A DNA stretch of 64,000 nt from Thermoanaerobacterium butyriciformans (GCF_017874545.1 NZ_JAGGLT010000011.1:24144-88143), one strand, 5' to 3'. Positions 18,681 through 28,018 are shown, counted from the first letter of the stretch. Numbers and translations: made by a program. The notes: generated from the letters alone by a model not told the origin.

Positions 18681-19043
18681 TTACCAGCAATGATAAGGTA
18701 TGCAAATTTGTTGGCCCGGATATATTAAGTTTGGATTTGGAATTTGTGGGTTTGCTCTAATCAAGCAGTCTAATGGAATGCCATACATATTAGCTATTGT
18801 CCACATTGTATCTCCTGGCCTTACTATATACATTTCTCTACAATGTCTTTCTGGTGGGCAAAATGCTGGTATACAAATTTGCTGACCTGGATATATTAAG
18901 TTTGGATTTGGAATTTGTGGGTTTGCTCTAATCAAGCAGTCTAATGGAATGCCATACATATTAGCTATTGTCCACATTGAATCTCCTGGCCTTACTATAT
19001 ACGTTGTTCTACAGTGTACATGGTGATATTGTGGATCAGACAT
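18681..19043 (-). CDS. Tandem LysM-domain protein, probably spore-surface or cell-wall associated
   Basis: 120 residues made almost wholly of two LysM domains (about residues 13-59 and 70-116), each with YIVRPGD-x-MWTIANMYGIPL and IYPGQQICIP. LysM binds N-acetylglucosamine polymers. There is no signal peptide, and the Cys-rich linkers (FCPPERHC, YHCW) recall spore coat proteins such as the SafA type; the spore role is inference. The two domains are nearly identical at the DNA level. The start ATG follows AAAGGGGG. Confidence 0.85.
   Translation of the reverse strand: MSDPQYHHVHCRTTYIVRPGDSMWTIANMYGIPLDCLIRANPQIPNPNLIYPGQQICIPAFCPPERHCREMYIVRPGDTMWTIANMYGIPLDCLIRANPQIPNPNLIYPGQQICIPYHCW
18697..19018. 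repeat. Near-identical direct repeat within the LysM gene
   Basis: Two copies of about 150 bases (18697-18847 and 18868-19018) are offset by exactly 171 bases. The central stretch of about 90 bases is identical, and only a handful of mismatches occur toward the ends. Confidence 0.9.
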
Positions 19044-19134
19044 TTTTAAAAACCCCCTTTCATTTTTCTAATACATGTTATGTTTAATTTAAAATTATGT
19101 TACATCATCCTATTTTTGAATATTGAAAATTACA

Positions 19135-19166
19135 TAAAAAAACTATAGGCCTTTAACCTATAGCTT
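19135..19166 (-). terminator. Rho-independent terminator after pycB
   Basis: The stem CTATAGG/CCTATAG (19143-19149 with 19157-19163) is followed on the minus strand by seven T. Confidence 0.75.
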
Positions 19167-19174
19167 ATAATTTT

Positions 19175-20569
19175 TTATATTGGATATGTTTTTTCCTCCA
19201 TATTTACTAATGTTGAATCAATTTGATACTTTTTAGCTTGCCTATATTCGAAAAAATTCTTAGCGACTTGCGGAAATAGTGCATATGATAAAACATCTTC
19301 TTCCTGCTCTAAATATTCCTTTATTTCATTTCTAATTTTATCTAATTGAGGACTAAGTAAATCAGCTGGTCTTTTTGTTATAATTTCTTCATCTCCAATT
19401 ATTTTCTTACGTATCTCATAGGAAATTGGCACTGGGGGTTTCCCATACAAGCCTTTAACATAATCTTTTATTTCTTTGGGTACAATTTTATATCTTTCAC
19501 CTGTAACTACATTTAAAACAGCTTGTGTCCCTACCATTTGACTCATTGGTGTAACAAGTGGTGGATAACCTAAATCTTGCCTCACTTGTGGAACTTCTTT
19601 TAATACTTCATTATATTTATCAAGAGCATTTTGTTGTTTTAATTGTAAAATCAAGTTTGATAACATCCCGCCTGGGATTTGACTCTCAAGTGCAGTGGCA
19701 TCAACACTCATAAGTAATGATAAGTCACTTCCATTTGTATGATGTTCTTTTACTTTCTTAAAATAGTCTGCAATTTCAGACAACACTTTTAAATTTAATC
19801 CCGTGTCATATTTTGTGTCTTTCAAAGCTGCTACAATCGCTTCTGTAGCTGGTTGAGATGTTCCCAAAGCAAGAGGAGATATTGCAGTATCAACAACGTC
19901 AACACCAGCTTCTATTGCTTTTAAATATGTCATTGACGCCAATCCTGCTGTACAATGACTATGTAATTGAATGGGTATGCGAATTGCCTTTTTAAAAGAT
20001 TTAATCAAATCATATGCAACATAAGGTGACAATATTCCAGACATGTCTTTAATGCATATTGAATCTGCTCCCAAGTCTTGAAAAGATTTCGCAACTTTTA
20101 AATAATGTTCTGTATTATGAACAGGACTTATTGTATATACAATAGCTGCCTGCACATGTGCACCTGCACTTTTAGCCGCTTTAATAGGTACCTCTAGATT
20201 CCTAACATCATTTAATGCATCAAAAATTCTAATAATATCAATGCCATTTTCAACAGATTTTATTATAAACTCATTGACAATATCGTCAGGATAATGTTTA
20301 TAACCTAATAAATTCTGCCCTCTTAAAAGCATTTGAAGTGGTGTCTTCTTTATTGCTTTTTTTAGTAGTCTCAATCTCTCCCAAGGATCTTCATCAAGAA
20401 ATCTCATACAAGCATCAAAAGTAGCCCCACCCCATGCCTCAAGTGAAAAATATCCAACCTCATCAAGTTTTTCAGCAATAGGAAGCATTTCATCTGTAGT
20501 CATTCTAGTTGCTAGTAGAGATTGATGGGCATCCCTTAAAACTGTTTCTGTAATCTTTATCTTAAACAT
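19175..20569 (-). CDS. pycB: Pyruvate carboxylase subunit B / oxaloacetate decarboxylase alpha-type carboxyltransferase
   Basis: The HMGL-like TIM barrel carries LRDAHQSLLATRMTT, EAWGGATFD and LHSHCTAGLASMTY (metal-binding His pair), followed by the conserved PYC_OADA domain. At 464 residues it lacks the C-terminal biotinyl domain found in longer OadA/PycB proteins, so it must work with a separate biotin carrier and a biotin carboxylase encoded elsewhere. It likely supplies oxaloacetate from pyruvate. Own promoter (TATAAT at 20592-20597) and terminator; the ribosome binding site is GGAGGAG. Confidence 0.9.
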   Translation of the reverse strand: MFKIKITETVLRDAHQSLLATRMTTDEMLPIAEKLDEVGYFSLEAWGGATFDACMRFLDEDPWERLRLLKKAIKKTPLQMLLRGQNLLGYKHYPDDIVNEFIIKSVENGIDIIRIFDALNDVRNLEVPIKAAKSAGAHVQAAIVYTISPVHNTEHYLKVAKSFQDLGADSICIKDMSGILSPYVAYDLIKSFKKAIRIPIQLHSHCTAGLASMTYLKAIEAGVDVVDTAISPLALGTSQPATEAIVAALKDTKYDTGLNLKVLSEIADYFKKVKEHHTNGSDLSLLMSVDATALESQIPGGMLSNLILQLKQQNALDKYNEVLKEVPQVRQDLGYPPLVTPMSQMVGTQAVLNVVTGERYKIVPKEIKDYVKGLYGKPPVPISYEIRKKIIGDEEIITKRPADLLSPQLDKIRNEIKEYLEQEEDVLSYALFPQVAKNFFEYRQAKKYQIDSTLVNMEEKTYPI

Positions 20570-20591
20570 GAAAACTCCTCCTTTATGTTAT

Positions 20592-20620
20592 ATTATACTA
20601 TCATCTAACTTAGATTTCTA
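20592..20620 (-). promoter_or_regulatory. Sigma-A-like promoter for pycB
   Basis: TAGAAA (20615-20620), 17-base spacer and a perfect TATAAT (20592-20597), 23 bases before the pycB ATG. Confidence 0.55.
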
Positions 20621-20661
20621 TAAAAAAATAAGACCAAGTATTAAAAACTGGTCTCATTTTT
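20621..20661 (-). terminator. Terminator after speE (works in either direction)
   Basis: The stem GAGACCAG/CTTGGTCTT is bounded by an A run on one side and a T run on the other. It lies about 35 bases past the speE stop. Confidence 0.7.
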
Positions 20662-20696
20662 TATGCAGGAACTATCACATCTATATTGCCAAAAAG

Positions 20697-21530
20697 CTAT
20701 GCCTCCTCAAAAATATCCTTTAAAAATTTAGGCAATACAAAACTAGATTTATGCAATTCTGGCGTATAGTATTTTGTCTCAATCTCAGGTATATTATTCA
20801 CATCAACTGCTTCAGGATCGTATTTTTTTGATCCCATTGTAAATGTCCATAAGTGTCCTGGATACGTAGGTATAGTACAGATATATGGCTTTACTATTGG
20901 ATAGATTTTTTTAAACATCTTGCTTAATTTATTTATTAAACTGCCATAAATAAATGGTGATTCTGTCTGTGCTACTATTATTCCATCATCTCTAAGACAG
21001 TCATATACAGACCTATAAAAATCTTCAGTAAACAAGCCAACTGCAGGTCCTATTGGATCTGTTGAATCTACGATTACAACATCAAATTCATTTTTATGTT
21101 CATTTACATACTTTATTCCATCGCCAATCATAACTTCAACTTTTTTATCATTTAATCCATAGCTTATTGAGGGTAAATATTTTTTCGAATTTTCTACAAC
21201 CCGCTCGTCTATTTCAGCAAGAACAATTCTCTCTACTGTATTATGTTTTAAAATTTCTTTTACAGCTCCGCCATCACCTCCACCTACAATCAACACATTT
21301 TTTGGATTTTTGTGTGTAAAAAGCGGAACATGGACAATCATTTCATGATACACAAATTCATCTTTTTCAGTTGTTTGCAGTATACCATCTAATACTAAAA
21401 CTCTTCCATAGAATTCAGATTCTATAACGTCTAACTTTTGATATTTAGTTTCCTCCGAATTCAATGTCTTTTTTATTTTAAGTGAATAGCCAATACAATC
21501 ATTGTGATGTTCAGTAAACCATAGTTCCAT
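20697..21530 (-). CDS. speE: Spermidine synthase
   Basis: An aminopropyltransferase that uses decarboxylated SAM from SpeD. It shows [19 protein letters not shown], the nucleotide-binding [16 protein letters not shown] and [13 protein letters not shown] with the catalytic Asp. The 277-residue length is usual. It is the last gene of a short unit behind the GNAT gene. Confidence 0.96.
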   Translation of the reverse strand: MELWFTEHHNDCIGYSLKIKKTLNSEETKYQKLDVIESEFYGRVLVLDGILQTTEKDEFVYHEMIVHVPLFTHKNPKNVLIVGGGDGGAVKEILKHNTVERIVLAEIDERVVENSKKYLPSISYGLNDKKVEVMIGDGIKYVNEHKNEFDVVIVDSTDPIGPAVGLFTEDFYRSVYDCLRDDGIIVAQTESPFIYGSLINKLSKMFKKIYPIVKPYICTIPTYPGHLWTFTMGSKKYDPEAVDVNNIPEIETKYYTPELHKSSFVLPKFLKDIFEEA

Positions 21531-21554
21531 TAGACATTCCTCCTAAATTATTAT

Positions 21555-21929
21555 CTATTTAAATAATTCATCAATATCAATTGTTAATCCATTGTTAGAC
21601 TTTTTAAAGCCATTTTTTATATAAAATTCATCATAGTCAGAATAATAAATATATGCCTTTTTTATTCCAAAATCATATATGTTGTTTAAAGCTACCTTCA
21701 AAAGCATAGTTCCATAGCCTTTCATTTGATAATCTGGCAATACAGCATGTCCAACTATTTTTGCAATATTATTGTTTACCTCGATACAAATGTAACCGAA
21801 TGGTTTTTCCTCAACTGCCACCATACAAATACATCTATTCATATCACATGAAAATGGCATTCCAAAATACTTGGCAATTTCCTCCATAAATTTCATATCA
21901 TCTGTTGATGCAAACTTTATTCTAAACAT
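21555..21929 (-). CDS. GNAT-family N-acetyltransferase
   Basis: A 124-residue acetyltransferase with the acetyl-CoA loop in VLPDYQMKGYGTMLL (motif A, near residues 74-90) and a typical closing IYYSDYDEFYIKNGF. The substrate cannot be told from sequence. It lies between the rluB-like gene and speE. Its proximity to speE could hint at polyamine acetylation, but nothing in the sequence shows this. Confidence 0.8.
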   Translation of the reverse strand: MFRIKFASTDDMKFMEEIAKYFGMPFSCDMNRCICMVAVEEKPFGYICIEVNNNIAKIVGHAVLPDYQMKGYGTMLLKVALNNIYDFGIKKAYIYYSDYDEFYIKNGFKKSNNGLTIDIDELFK

Positions 21930-21946
21930 ATCACATCTTTCTCTCT

Positions 21947-22654
21947 TTATAGGTTTTTTAAATATTGAACTTCTTCACCAGTTAAATAGCGCCACTGCCC
22001 TACTTTTAAATTCCCTAGTTCTAGATTTCCTATCTTAATCCTTTTTAATGTTATAACAGGATGACCTATCATTTCACACATTCTTCTAATCTGCCTGTTG
22101 CGTCCTTCGTGTATAACTATTTTTACAAGAGCATCATTATTTATTTTTTTTAATATTTCAATCTTAGCCTTTGCCGTTAAACGACTATCTAATACTAGTC
22201 CATTTCTAAATCTATCCAGATCTTTATCATCAGGTATGCCTCTTATTTTAGCAATATAAACTTTATCAATTTCGCGTTTAGGATGCATAAGTTTATTTGC
22301 TATATCTCCATCATTTGTTAACAAAAGTAATCCCGAAGTATTGTAATCTAAACGTCCTACTGGATATATTCTATCTTTAATTTTAATTATATCAAGAACT
22401 GATGGCCTTCCAAATTGATCTTTAACTGTTGTTATAAATCCAGTCGGTTTATTTAACATAATGTAAATATTGTGTTGAACTTTTTCAACTACTCTGCCAT
22501 TATATTCAACAATGTCCTTATCTGGATCAATTTTAATGCCAAGATTTTTTATAATAATGCCATTAACTTTGATTTTTCCATCAAGAATTAATTGCTCACA
22601 TTTTCTTCTCGATGCAATCCCACATTCGGCTAAATACTTTTGCAATCTTTCCAT
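21947..22654 (-). CDS. RluB/RsuA-family pseudouridine synthase
   Basis: Has an N-terminal S4 RNA-binding domain (RLQKYLAECGIASRRKCEQ, residues 3-21) and a catalytic domain with GRLDYNTSGLLLLTNDG, which holds the catalytic Asp, and EGRNRQIRRM. The 235-residue length fits RluB, which modifies 23S rRNA. RsuA or RluF activity cannot be excluded. A sigma-A promoter lies upstream. Confidence 0.92.
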   Translation of the reverse strand: MERLQKYLAECGIASRRKCEQLILDGKIKVNGIIIKNLGIKIDPDKDIVEYNGRVVEKVQHNIYIMLNKPTGFITTVKDQFGRPSVLDIIKIKDRIYPVGRLDYNTSGLLLLTNDGDIANKLMHPKREIDKVYIAKIRGIPDDKDLDRFRNGLVLDSRLTAKAKIEILKKINNDALVKIVIHEGRNRQIRRMCEMIGHPVITLKRIKIGNLELGNLKVGQWRYLTGEEVQYLKNL

Positions 22655-22700
22655 AATAATTATTACACCTTAATTATTGATATACCAACTTAACGTTTAT

Positions 22701-22729
22701 AATATAACATTTTTTTTACTAAAATACAA
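22701..22729 (-). promoter_or_regulatory. Sigma-A promoter for the rluB-like gene
   Basis: TTGTAT (22724-22729), 17-base spacer, TATATT (22701-22706), just downstream of the hairpin that closes the preceding gene. Confidence 0.6.
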
Positions 22730-22734
22730 TATAT

Positions 22735-22757
22735 TAAGCGAGCATAAGGCTCGCTTA
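22735..22757 (-). terminator. Hairpin at the end of the FAD oxidoreductase gene
   Basis: A perfect 9-bp stem (22735-22743 with 22749-22757) overlaps the stop codon. The T tract after it is poor. Confidence 0.5.
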
Positions 22758-24038
22758 GACTAATTTTTCATCATATATTCCTATTAGATTGTCTCTTTCT
22801 ATTTTTTCTTTAATCGCATTTGTATCAGTTGTATATAATCCTAATGATTTCATTCGTTCAAAATATTTGCCTCCTGCAAAAGTATAGCGATTTTTTAACC
22901 CTTCTTTAGTCCCAATACATTCATTTTCATATGCGATGAGATCACCAGACACCAAATTCCTTGGCAGCTCAAGTAAAGGCATGCCAAGCGATAATCTAAC
23001 GCTGTTGTGGCCAGCCAAGCAACCAGTCACCATAGCCTCAGTATGACCGGTAAACAGCCCTGATTTTTCTCCTGCGCATAGCAAATTATCTAATCCCTTA
23101 ACTTTCATACTGTTATTTCTTGGAGCAATAGATAAATATCTGATAGAATTAGCCTTTCCTCCTGAATATGGATCTTCAAATCTAGCTCTTTCAAGTCCCG
23201 GTATTTTTCTCAGCTTTTCCAGAGGATAGAATGGCGTCATCAATTTAGCATGACCTGTATCTAACAATACAACATTTTCTGCATATTCAGGAAGTGCATA
23301 TTGCTGACACACTTTTAATTTTAATTTGTCCATATTAACATCTTCTTCAGGAACAGGTAATACTACAACACCGTCTTTATCAAGTTTTTCTCTAATTTCA
23401 TCACTTAATGAATCCTTGTTTAGCTTACAAGAACCACTAAATGCACCATATACTTCATCAGATCTCATTCCCAAAATATCATCAATACCTGCTCTATAGC
23501 TTATACTAATCCTCGGTCCAAATGATGGACATCTTAATATGCACATAGAACAGCCATTGCCATATCTTAAACAATTCCCCATAGGACCTGTCGAGCCTGT
23601 AGTTTCAATAAAAACATCTCCATATTCAACTGAATCATCAGCTAAAACTATTCCTTTGATTTTTGTATTGCTTTCCATTATTACATCTGTTGCTCTAGAT
23701 ATAAATTTAATATTAACTCCCTTACTTAAAAGCATATTTCTTATTGCAGGCTCTACTTTTGTAATATCATATAAGTTTGCGTGCTTATGTCCTGGAAAAT
23801 CAACATTTGTATGTCTAGCACACATATCAGTTATTTCAATTAACTCATGTCCGCCAAGGTATTTTATTTCTTCCGCTGCTGTATATCTTCCGTTATTTCT
23901 CATAATTCCGCCAACAAGCCCACACCCTAAAAGCATATCGGTCTTTTCAAGCAGTACAACATCTGCTCCAGCTTTTCTTGCTGTGAGAGCTGCTGCGCAT
24001 CCTGCCCAACCGCCGCCAATAACAACAACTTTAAGCAT
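22755..24038 (-). CDS. FAD-dependent oxidoreductase with internal Cys cluster
   Basis: The N-terminal dinucleotide-binding motif is VVVIGGGWAGCAAALTARKAG (residues 4-24), followed by GCGLVGGIMRNNGRY. A four-Cys group (Cys156, 163, 166, 170 in C-x6-C-x2-C-x3-C-P) looks able to hold an iron-sulfur cluster. AAAGGAG supports ATG at 24038, giving 427 residues. The start overlaps the end of the upstream PyrK-like gene by 8 bases, so the two products probably form one complex. The reaction is unknown. Confidence 0.85.
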   Translation of the reverse strand: MLKVVVIGGGWAGCAAALTARKAGADVVLLEKTDMLLGCGLVGGIMRNNGRYTAAEEIKYLGGHELIEITDMCARHTNVDFPGHKHANLYDITKVEPAIRNMLLSKGVNIKFISRATDVIMESNTKIKGIVLADDSVEYGDVFIETTGSTGPMGNCLRYGNGCSMCILRCPSFGPRISISYRAGIDDILGMRSDEVYGAFSGSCKLNKDSLSDEIREKLDKDGVVVLPVPEEDVNMDKLKLKVCQQYALPEYAENVVLLDTGHAKLMTPFYPLEKLRKIPGLERARFEDPYSGGKANSIRYLSIAPRNNSMKVKGLDNLLCAGEKSGLFTGHTEAMVTGCLAGHNSVRLSLGMPLLELPRNLVSGDLIAYENECIGTKEGLKNRYTFAGGKYFERMKSLGLYTTDTNAIKEKIERDNLIGIYDEKLV

Positions 24039-24999
24039 ACAAAATTCTCCTTTCGATTGCCCTTTTTGCATCAAATTGTACTTTGCAAGATCTTACTTTT
24101 TGTCCATCTATTTGAACTTCGCAACTGCCACAGATTCCTTCTCCACAACATATTGTATTGTTATTTGATACTGCAAGATAAGCCTCATTGTTATATAAAT
24201 CCATATAATTCAATATATTAAGATGTTGTTCATCAGAGCCTCCACTATATATCAATTTCAGATCATTGTCTGCAATAGCATTCTTCAAAATTTCCTGCCC
24301 TTCAGCACTTAAAATATCTGTTGTTATTATATTTAAATTAAGCTGATCCAGGTATTGGCTTATGAAAAATTGTCCTGTTTTACCCTTATCAATTATTACT
24401 GTGATTTTATTGTTATTTCTGTACAATTTATTAATAACAATAACACCTGGTGCCTGTGCAATTCCTCTCAATATTACTAAGCATTTTGAGTTTTTAAGGC
24501 CTTTTATATACTTATGTCCAAATAATCCATTCCAATAAGGCCCCCTAATACATACCCTTTTTTCACTTAAGTTAATTAAACTTGTTTTGGGACCATTAAT
24601 TTGGATTGCTACTTTTACAAAACCATTAATTTCATCCGCATACATTATAGACATAGGAGTATCAAAAAATGATGGACTTAACTCGTTTCTTAAAAAAACA
24701 TATGAGCCTGGTTCGTTCAAATCCCTAGCCATTTTGTTAGGCACAGATAATGTTAATATAAATAAATTTTCATTTATCTTTTGTTTGTCTATAATATTTG
24801 AAACAATTGTATCTCTTTTTGCTTTAGCCTTCCATTTTGCCCAAACAAATTCTTGAAATACACATACACCTTTCCAATTACAGTCACAAAATTTTTTGCC
24901 TTGTAACTGAGAACACACTATGCATTCATTTAATTCTGCCAAGTAGCAAGGGCAATAATCACTGCCAATATCAATACATTCAAGCCTTGGACTTGCCAT
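24031..24999 (-). CDS. PyrK/sulfide dehydrogenase-like FAD/NAD and 2Fe-2S protein
   Basis: A 322-residue ferredoxin-reductase-like electron transfer protein. The N-terminus (residues 8-48) is very Cys-rich, with seven Cys including CPC, C-x2-C and CDC. FAD/NAD-binding domains follow. The C-terminus has the 2Fe-2S pattern CCGEGICGSCEVQ and a last Cys in RSCKVQ, as in dihydroorotate dehydrogenase electron-transfer subunits. No pyrD is near; the partner is the FAD oxidoreductase encoded immediately after it. Substrate unknown. Confidence 0.82.
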   Translation of the reverse strand: MASPRLECIDIGSDYCPCYLAELNECIVCSQLQGKKFCDCNWKGVCVFQEFVWAKWKAKAKRDTIVSNIIDKQKINENLFILTLSVPNKMARDLNEPGSYVFLRNELSPSFFDTPMSIMYADEINGFVKVAIQINGPKTSLINLSEKRVCIRGPYWNGLFGHKYIKGLKNSKCLVILRGIAQAPGVIVINKLYRNNNKITVIIDKGKTGQFFISQYLDQLNLNIITTDILSAEGQEILKNAIADNDLKLIYSGGSDEQHLNILNYMDLYNNEAYLAVSNNNTICCGEGICGSCEVQIDGQKVRSCKVQFDAKRAIERRILYA

Positions 25000-25061
25000 T
25001 ACACCATCTCCTAAAGAAAGATTTCACATATTTATGGTATTCTCAAATAAAAAAATGGTTA

Positions 25062-25094
25062 CAAAAAAACTCTTAGCAAGATGCTAAGAGTTTT
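25062..25094 (-). terminator. Rho-independent terminator after the dacB-like gene
   Basis: A 13-bp perfect stem (25066-25078 with 25082-25094) with a 3-base loop is followed on the minus strand by seven T. One of the strongest terminators in the window. Confidence 0.9.
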
Positions 25095-25098
25095 CAGA

Positions 25099-26238
25099 TT
25101 AAAAGATATTTATCCAGTTTTTAATTATTGTTTTTAGATTATAGTTATAATCCCTTTTATCAATTGTTTTTCCTGCAACTATATCTATCGTACCCATTTG
25201 TTTATCATTTAATAATACTTTGGCTATTCCAACTTTTTCACCTACACCTATAGGTGCCTTCATTGATTTAGGGATACTGTATTCAACTTTTATGTTTAAA
25301 ATCTCTTCTTTTGAAACGGGCAACGTAAAATCATCGTTGTACTGAAGCGATAAATATTTCCCTTTGCCATTGATAACAATTATTGTTTTTGCTACCTGAT
25401 ATTTCGAAATAATTTTTAATGGCTTGTACTTTTCAAAAGAATAATCTAAAATCTTTTGTGAATCTTCCCACATAGGACCGCTATTTAGAACAACAGATAT
25501 AAGCCTGTGACCATCTCTAGTTGCTGAGGCAACGAGACATCTGCCGGCCTTATTAGTAAATCCTGTTTTTACACCATCCCCACCTTCATATTGCCAAAGC
25601 ATTTTATTTTTATTTCTAAGATATCTGTCGTAATCTCGCCCACTCCAAGGTATCGTCTTTTCTTTGGTCGATACTATTTCTGCAAATTTACTGTAATTAT
25701 TAAAAGCATACCTTGTAATCAAAGCTAAATCATAAGCAGTTGTATAATGATTGTTGATTCCAATATCAAGACCTGATGGCGTAACAAAATTCGTATTATA
25801 TGCACCAATATCTCTTGCTTTTTTATTCATCATCTCCGCAAATTTTTCTACACTACCGCCAATATGTTCAGCAATAGCAGTTGCAGCATCATTTCCAGAA
25901 TTAAGCATTAAACCATACAATAAATCTATAAGTGGAAGTTTTTCACCTGGAGCAAGCCAAATTGAAGACCCTCCTACACTAGCCGCTCTTTTACTGACAG
26001 TTACAATATCGTTTAAATTTCCATATTCTAATGCTATCAGTAGAGTCATAATTTTAGTAGTGCTTGCCATAGGAAGTTTTTCATTTATGTTTTTTTCGTA
26101 CAAAACTCTCCCAGATTTCTGATCCATAACAATCGCAGCCTTCGCTGCAATTTGCGGAGGGTCTATACTTTCTGCTTTTACGTTTATTGGGGTCATAAGG
26201 AAAGTAAAAATTAGTAAAAATAAAAGTGTCTTTTTCAT
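25099..26238 (-). CDS. D-alanyl-D-alanine carboxypeptidase (DacB-like, penicillin-binding protein 5 family)
   Basis: Trims the terminal D-Ala of peptidoglycan peptides outside the membrane. There is a signal peptide at residues 1-22 ending PINVKA. The catalytic motifs are STTK (in MASTTKIMTLL), SGND and KTGFTNKAG, and a C-terminal amphipathic anchor ends the protein. The 379-residue length is usual. ATG at 26238 follows AAGGAGG. Its place near scpAB matches B. subtilis dacB, which acts in spore cortex formation; this assignment is by context. Confidence 0.88.
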   Translation of the reverse strand: MKKTLLFLLIFTFLMTPINVKAESIDPPQIAAKAAIVMDQKSGRVLYEKNINEKLPMASTTKIMTLLIALEYGNLNDIVTVSKRAASVGGSSIWLAPGEKLPLIDLLYGLMLNSGNDAATAIAEHIGGSVEKFAEMMNKKARDIGAYNTNFVTPSGLDIGINNHYTTAYDLALITRYAFNNYSKFAEIVSTKEKTIPWSGRDYDRYLRNKNKMLWQYEGGDGVKTGFTNKAGRCLVASATRDGHRLISVVLNSGPMWEDSQKILDYSFEKYKPLKIISKYQVAKTIIVINGKGKYLSLQYNDDFTLPVSKEEILNIKVEYSIPKSMKAPIGVGEKVGIAKVLLNDKQMGTIDIVAGKTIDKRDYNYNLKTIIKNWINIF

Positions 26239-26293
26239 CACTGTCCTCCTTGAACGTTAATACCTCACATTATGACCCACATTTCAATTAACA

Positions 26294-26743
26294 TTAATCT
26301 ACATTATTTGTTACTGTTATCGGCGTTGATTTTTTATTCGTTTTGTTCTTATTAAAAACATTTTGTAGCTCTTCCATCAATTTAGGTGCTAAATCAATAA
26401 TTCTTTCAACCATTGCATTTTGATTGACAGGTAAAAGCCTTATCTGGCCTTGTCCTACAACCATAAAAGCAACAGGTTGCAATGAAACGCCTGCACCACT
26501 ACCACCACCAAATGGCATTTTTGATTCTTGATTATTCTGCTGATTTTGTTCCTTATCCTTATTTTGTGTCATTTGAAATTCTCCACCACCAGCCGCAAAT
26601 CCGAAAGTCACTCTTGAAATAGGAATAATAACAGTTCCATCTGGTGCTTCAACTGCATCACCTACTATAGTGTTAACATCTATCATGTCTTTCAGACTTT
26701 CCATTGTGGTTTTCATTAACCCTTCTATTGGATGATCACTCAT
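26294..26743 (-). CDS. ytfJ: GerW/YtfJ-family sporulation protein
   Basis: A sporulation protein needed for normal germination in Bacillus. It shows the family core DVNTIVGDAVEAPDGT, IPISRVTFGFAAGGG and a Gly/Ser-rich middle (FGGGSGAGVSLQP). ATG at 26743 follows GGAGGT at 8-base spacing, giving 149 residues. It sits directly after a DUF2953 gene, the same ytfI-ytfJ pair as in Bacillus. Confidence 0.9.
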   Translation of the reverse strand: MSDHPIEGLMKTTMESLKDMIDVNTIVGDAVEAPDGTVIIPISRVTFGFAAGGGEFQMTQNKDKEQNQQNNQESKMPFGGGSGAGVSLQPVAFMVVGQGQIRLLPVNQNAMVERIIDLAPKLMEELQNVFNKNKTNKKSTPITVTNNVD

Positions 26744-26748
26744 CCTGA

Positions 26749-27459
26749 TCACCTCCACTTAAAATTCTTAATAAATTTTATACTATTAACTATAATATTA
26801 CCATATCTAAAATCTAATATGCAATTAAAATTGCTTTCAAAAATATTTCTTCCAAAATATGGACTTATTGATATAGAAGGCTTATTTAAAAATCTAATAT
26901 TGCAATAGATAGGAACAAATATGGTATAAACCATACTATTAATTATCCCATATAAAATAGACGTTAAAGCTGCATCATTAAAACCTTCTTTTATATTTAA
27001 ATTAAATATTCGAATTACTATAGATTTTTTTATATTTAAACTGGTTTCATAGATAACTTTCTTATTTGAGTAAAACAGATTCGACATTCTATATATATCG
27101 TGAAAACTAAACATTTTTTTATCTTCAACTTTTTTGGGGAATTTTAAAAAAAACGCTTTGTGTATTTTATATTTTATAACTGGCTTTTTATCTTTAATTG
27201 TCAAATTAGCTGCATCAACCATCATGCTAAGTACTTTTATTCCAAATATTTTTAATAACATTTCCATCTTATCATTTTCATCAATTCTTTTATAATTAAT
27301 ATCGAAAAAGCCTATCCTAATAAATCGCAAGATATATATGTATATATTTAAAATAAAATTGCTGCCGTAATTGTTAAAACATATTTTAATCGTTATAGGT
27401 AAAGTATATATCACTATAATAATTAAAATTATAATTAGCAATATGTAGAAAGAAAACAT
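26749..27459 (-). CDS. DUF2953 family membrane protein (YtfI-like)
   Basis: A 236-residue protein with an N-terminal membrane segment (about residues 4-23) and a lysine-rich middle. DUF2953 proteins are regularly encoded before ytfJ in spore formers, as here, where the stop lies 6 bases before ytfJ. The function is not established. A role in sporulation is inferred from its partner. Confidence 0.78.
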   Translation of the reverse strand: MFSFYILLIIILIIIVIYTLPITIKICFNNYGSNFILNIYIYILRFIRIGFFDINYKRIDENDKMEMLLKIFGIKVLSMMVDAANLTIKDKKPVIKYKIHKAFFLKFPKKVEDKKMFSFHDIYRMSNLFYSNKKVIYETSLNIKKSIVIRIFNLNIKEGFNDAALTSILYGIINSMVYTIFVPIYCNIRFLNKPSISISPYFGRNIFESNFNCILDFRYGNIIVNSIKFIKNFKWR

Positions 27460-27507
27460 CAATTCACCTTCTCTGTTTTATTGTTTTCAATAAGTAAAAT
27501 AAAAATA

Positions 27508-28014
27508 CTATATGACATCGTCTAATGGTGGTAAATCTTTTAAGGAAGGTAAATTAAAGTACTTTAAAAAATCATCTGTAGTAGAATAAAGTATAGCTCT
27601 ACCAGGAGCATTTACTCTTCCGTTTTCTTTGATTAAATTAAATTCCAGAAGAGTATTAATTGCCTTCTCGCACTTTACACCTCTTATTTTCTCAATATCT
27701 ATTCTTGTAATAGGTTGATTGTACGCAATTATCGATAAAACCTCTAATGCAGCTTGAGAAAGACCTTGTTTTATGTCAAGTCCTAATGCTTTTTTTATAT
27801 ATTCTGCATACTTTTCATTTGAGCACATAGCTAAAGAATCATCGATCATAACAACATCTATTCCTCTATTATTAGAGACATAACTGTCTTTTAATCTATA
27901 AAATGATTCCTTAACATCATCTGCAGAAACATTCAAGACATTACTCAATGTATTTATCTTTACTGGTCGTCCTGCAGCAAATAAGATTGACTCAATTATA
28001 TAATCTATGTCCAT
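27508..28014 (-). CDS. scpB: Segregation and condensation protein B
   Basis: A kite-type subunit of the Smc-ScpAB condensin complex. It is composed of two winged-helix units, with the family stretch ALEVLSIIAYNQPITRIDIE (residues 86-105) and IRGVKCEKAINTLLE. The 168-residue length is a little short but complete. It follows scpA by four bases. Confidence 0.95.
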   Translation of the reverse strand: MDIDYIIESILFAAGRPVKINTLSNVLNVSADDVKESFYRLKDSYVSNNRGIDVVMIDDSLAMCSNEKYAEYIKKALGLDIKQGLSQAALEVLSIIAYNQPITRIDIEKIRGVKCEKAINTLLEFNLIKENGRVNAPGRAILYSTTDDFLKYFNLPSLKDLPPLDDVI

Positions 28015-28018
28015 TTTT

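Noticed and set aside
18697..19018. Direct repeats considered as a CRISPR-like array
   Set aside because: There are only two long copies, and both encode LysM domains in frame.
19044..19134. Possible sigma-E or sigma-K promoter before the LysM gene
   Set aside because: CATAA-type boxes occur, but no correctly spaced -35 was found, so no promoter is called.
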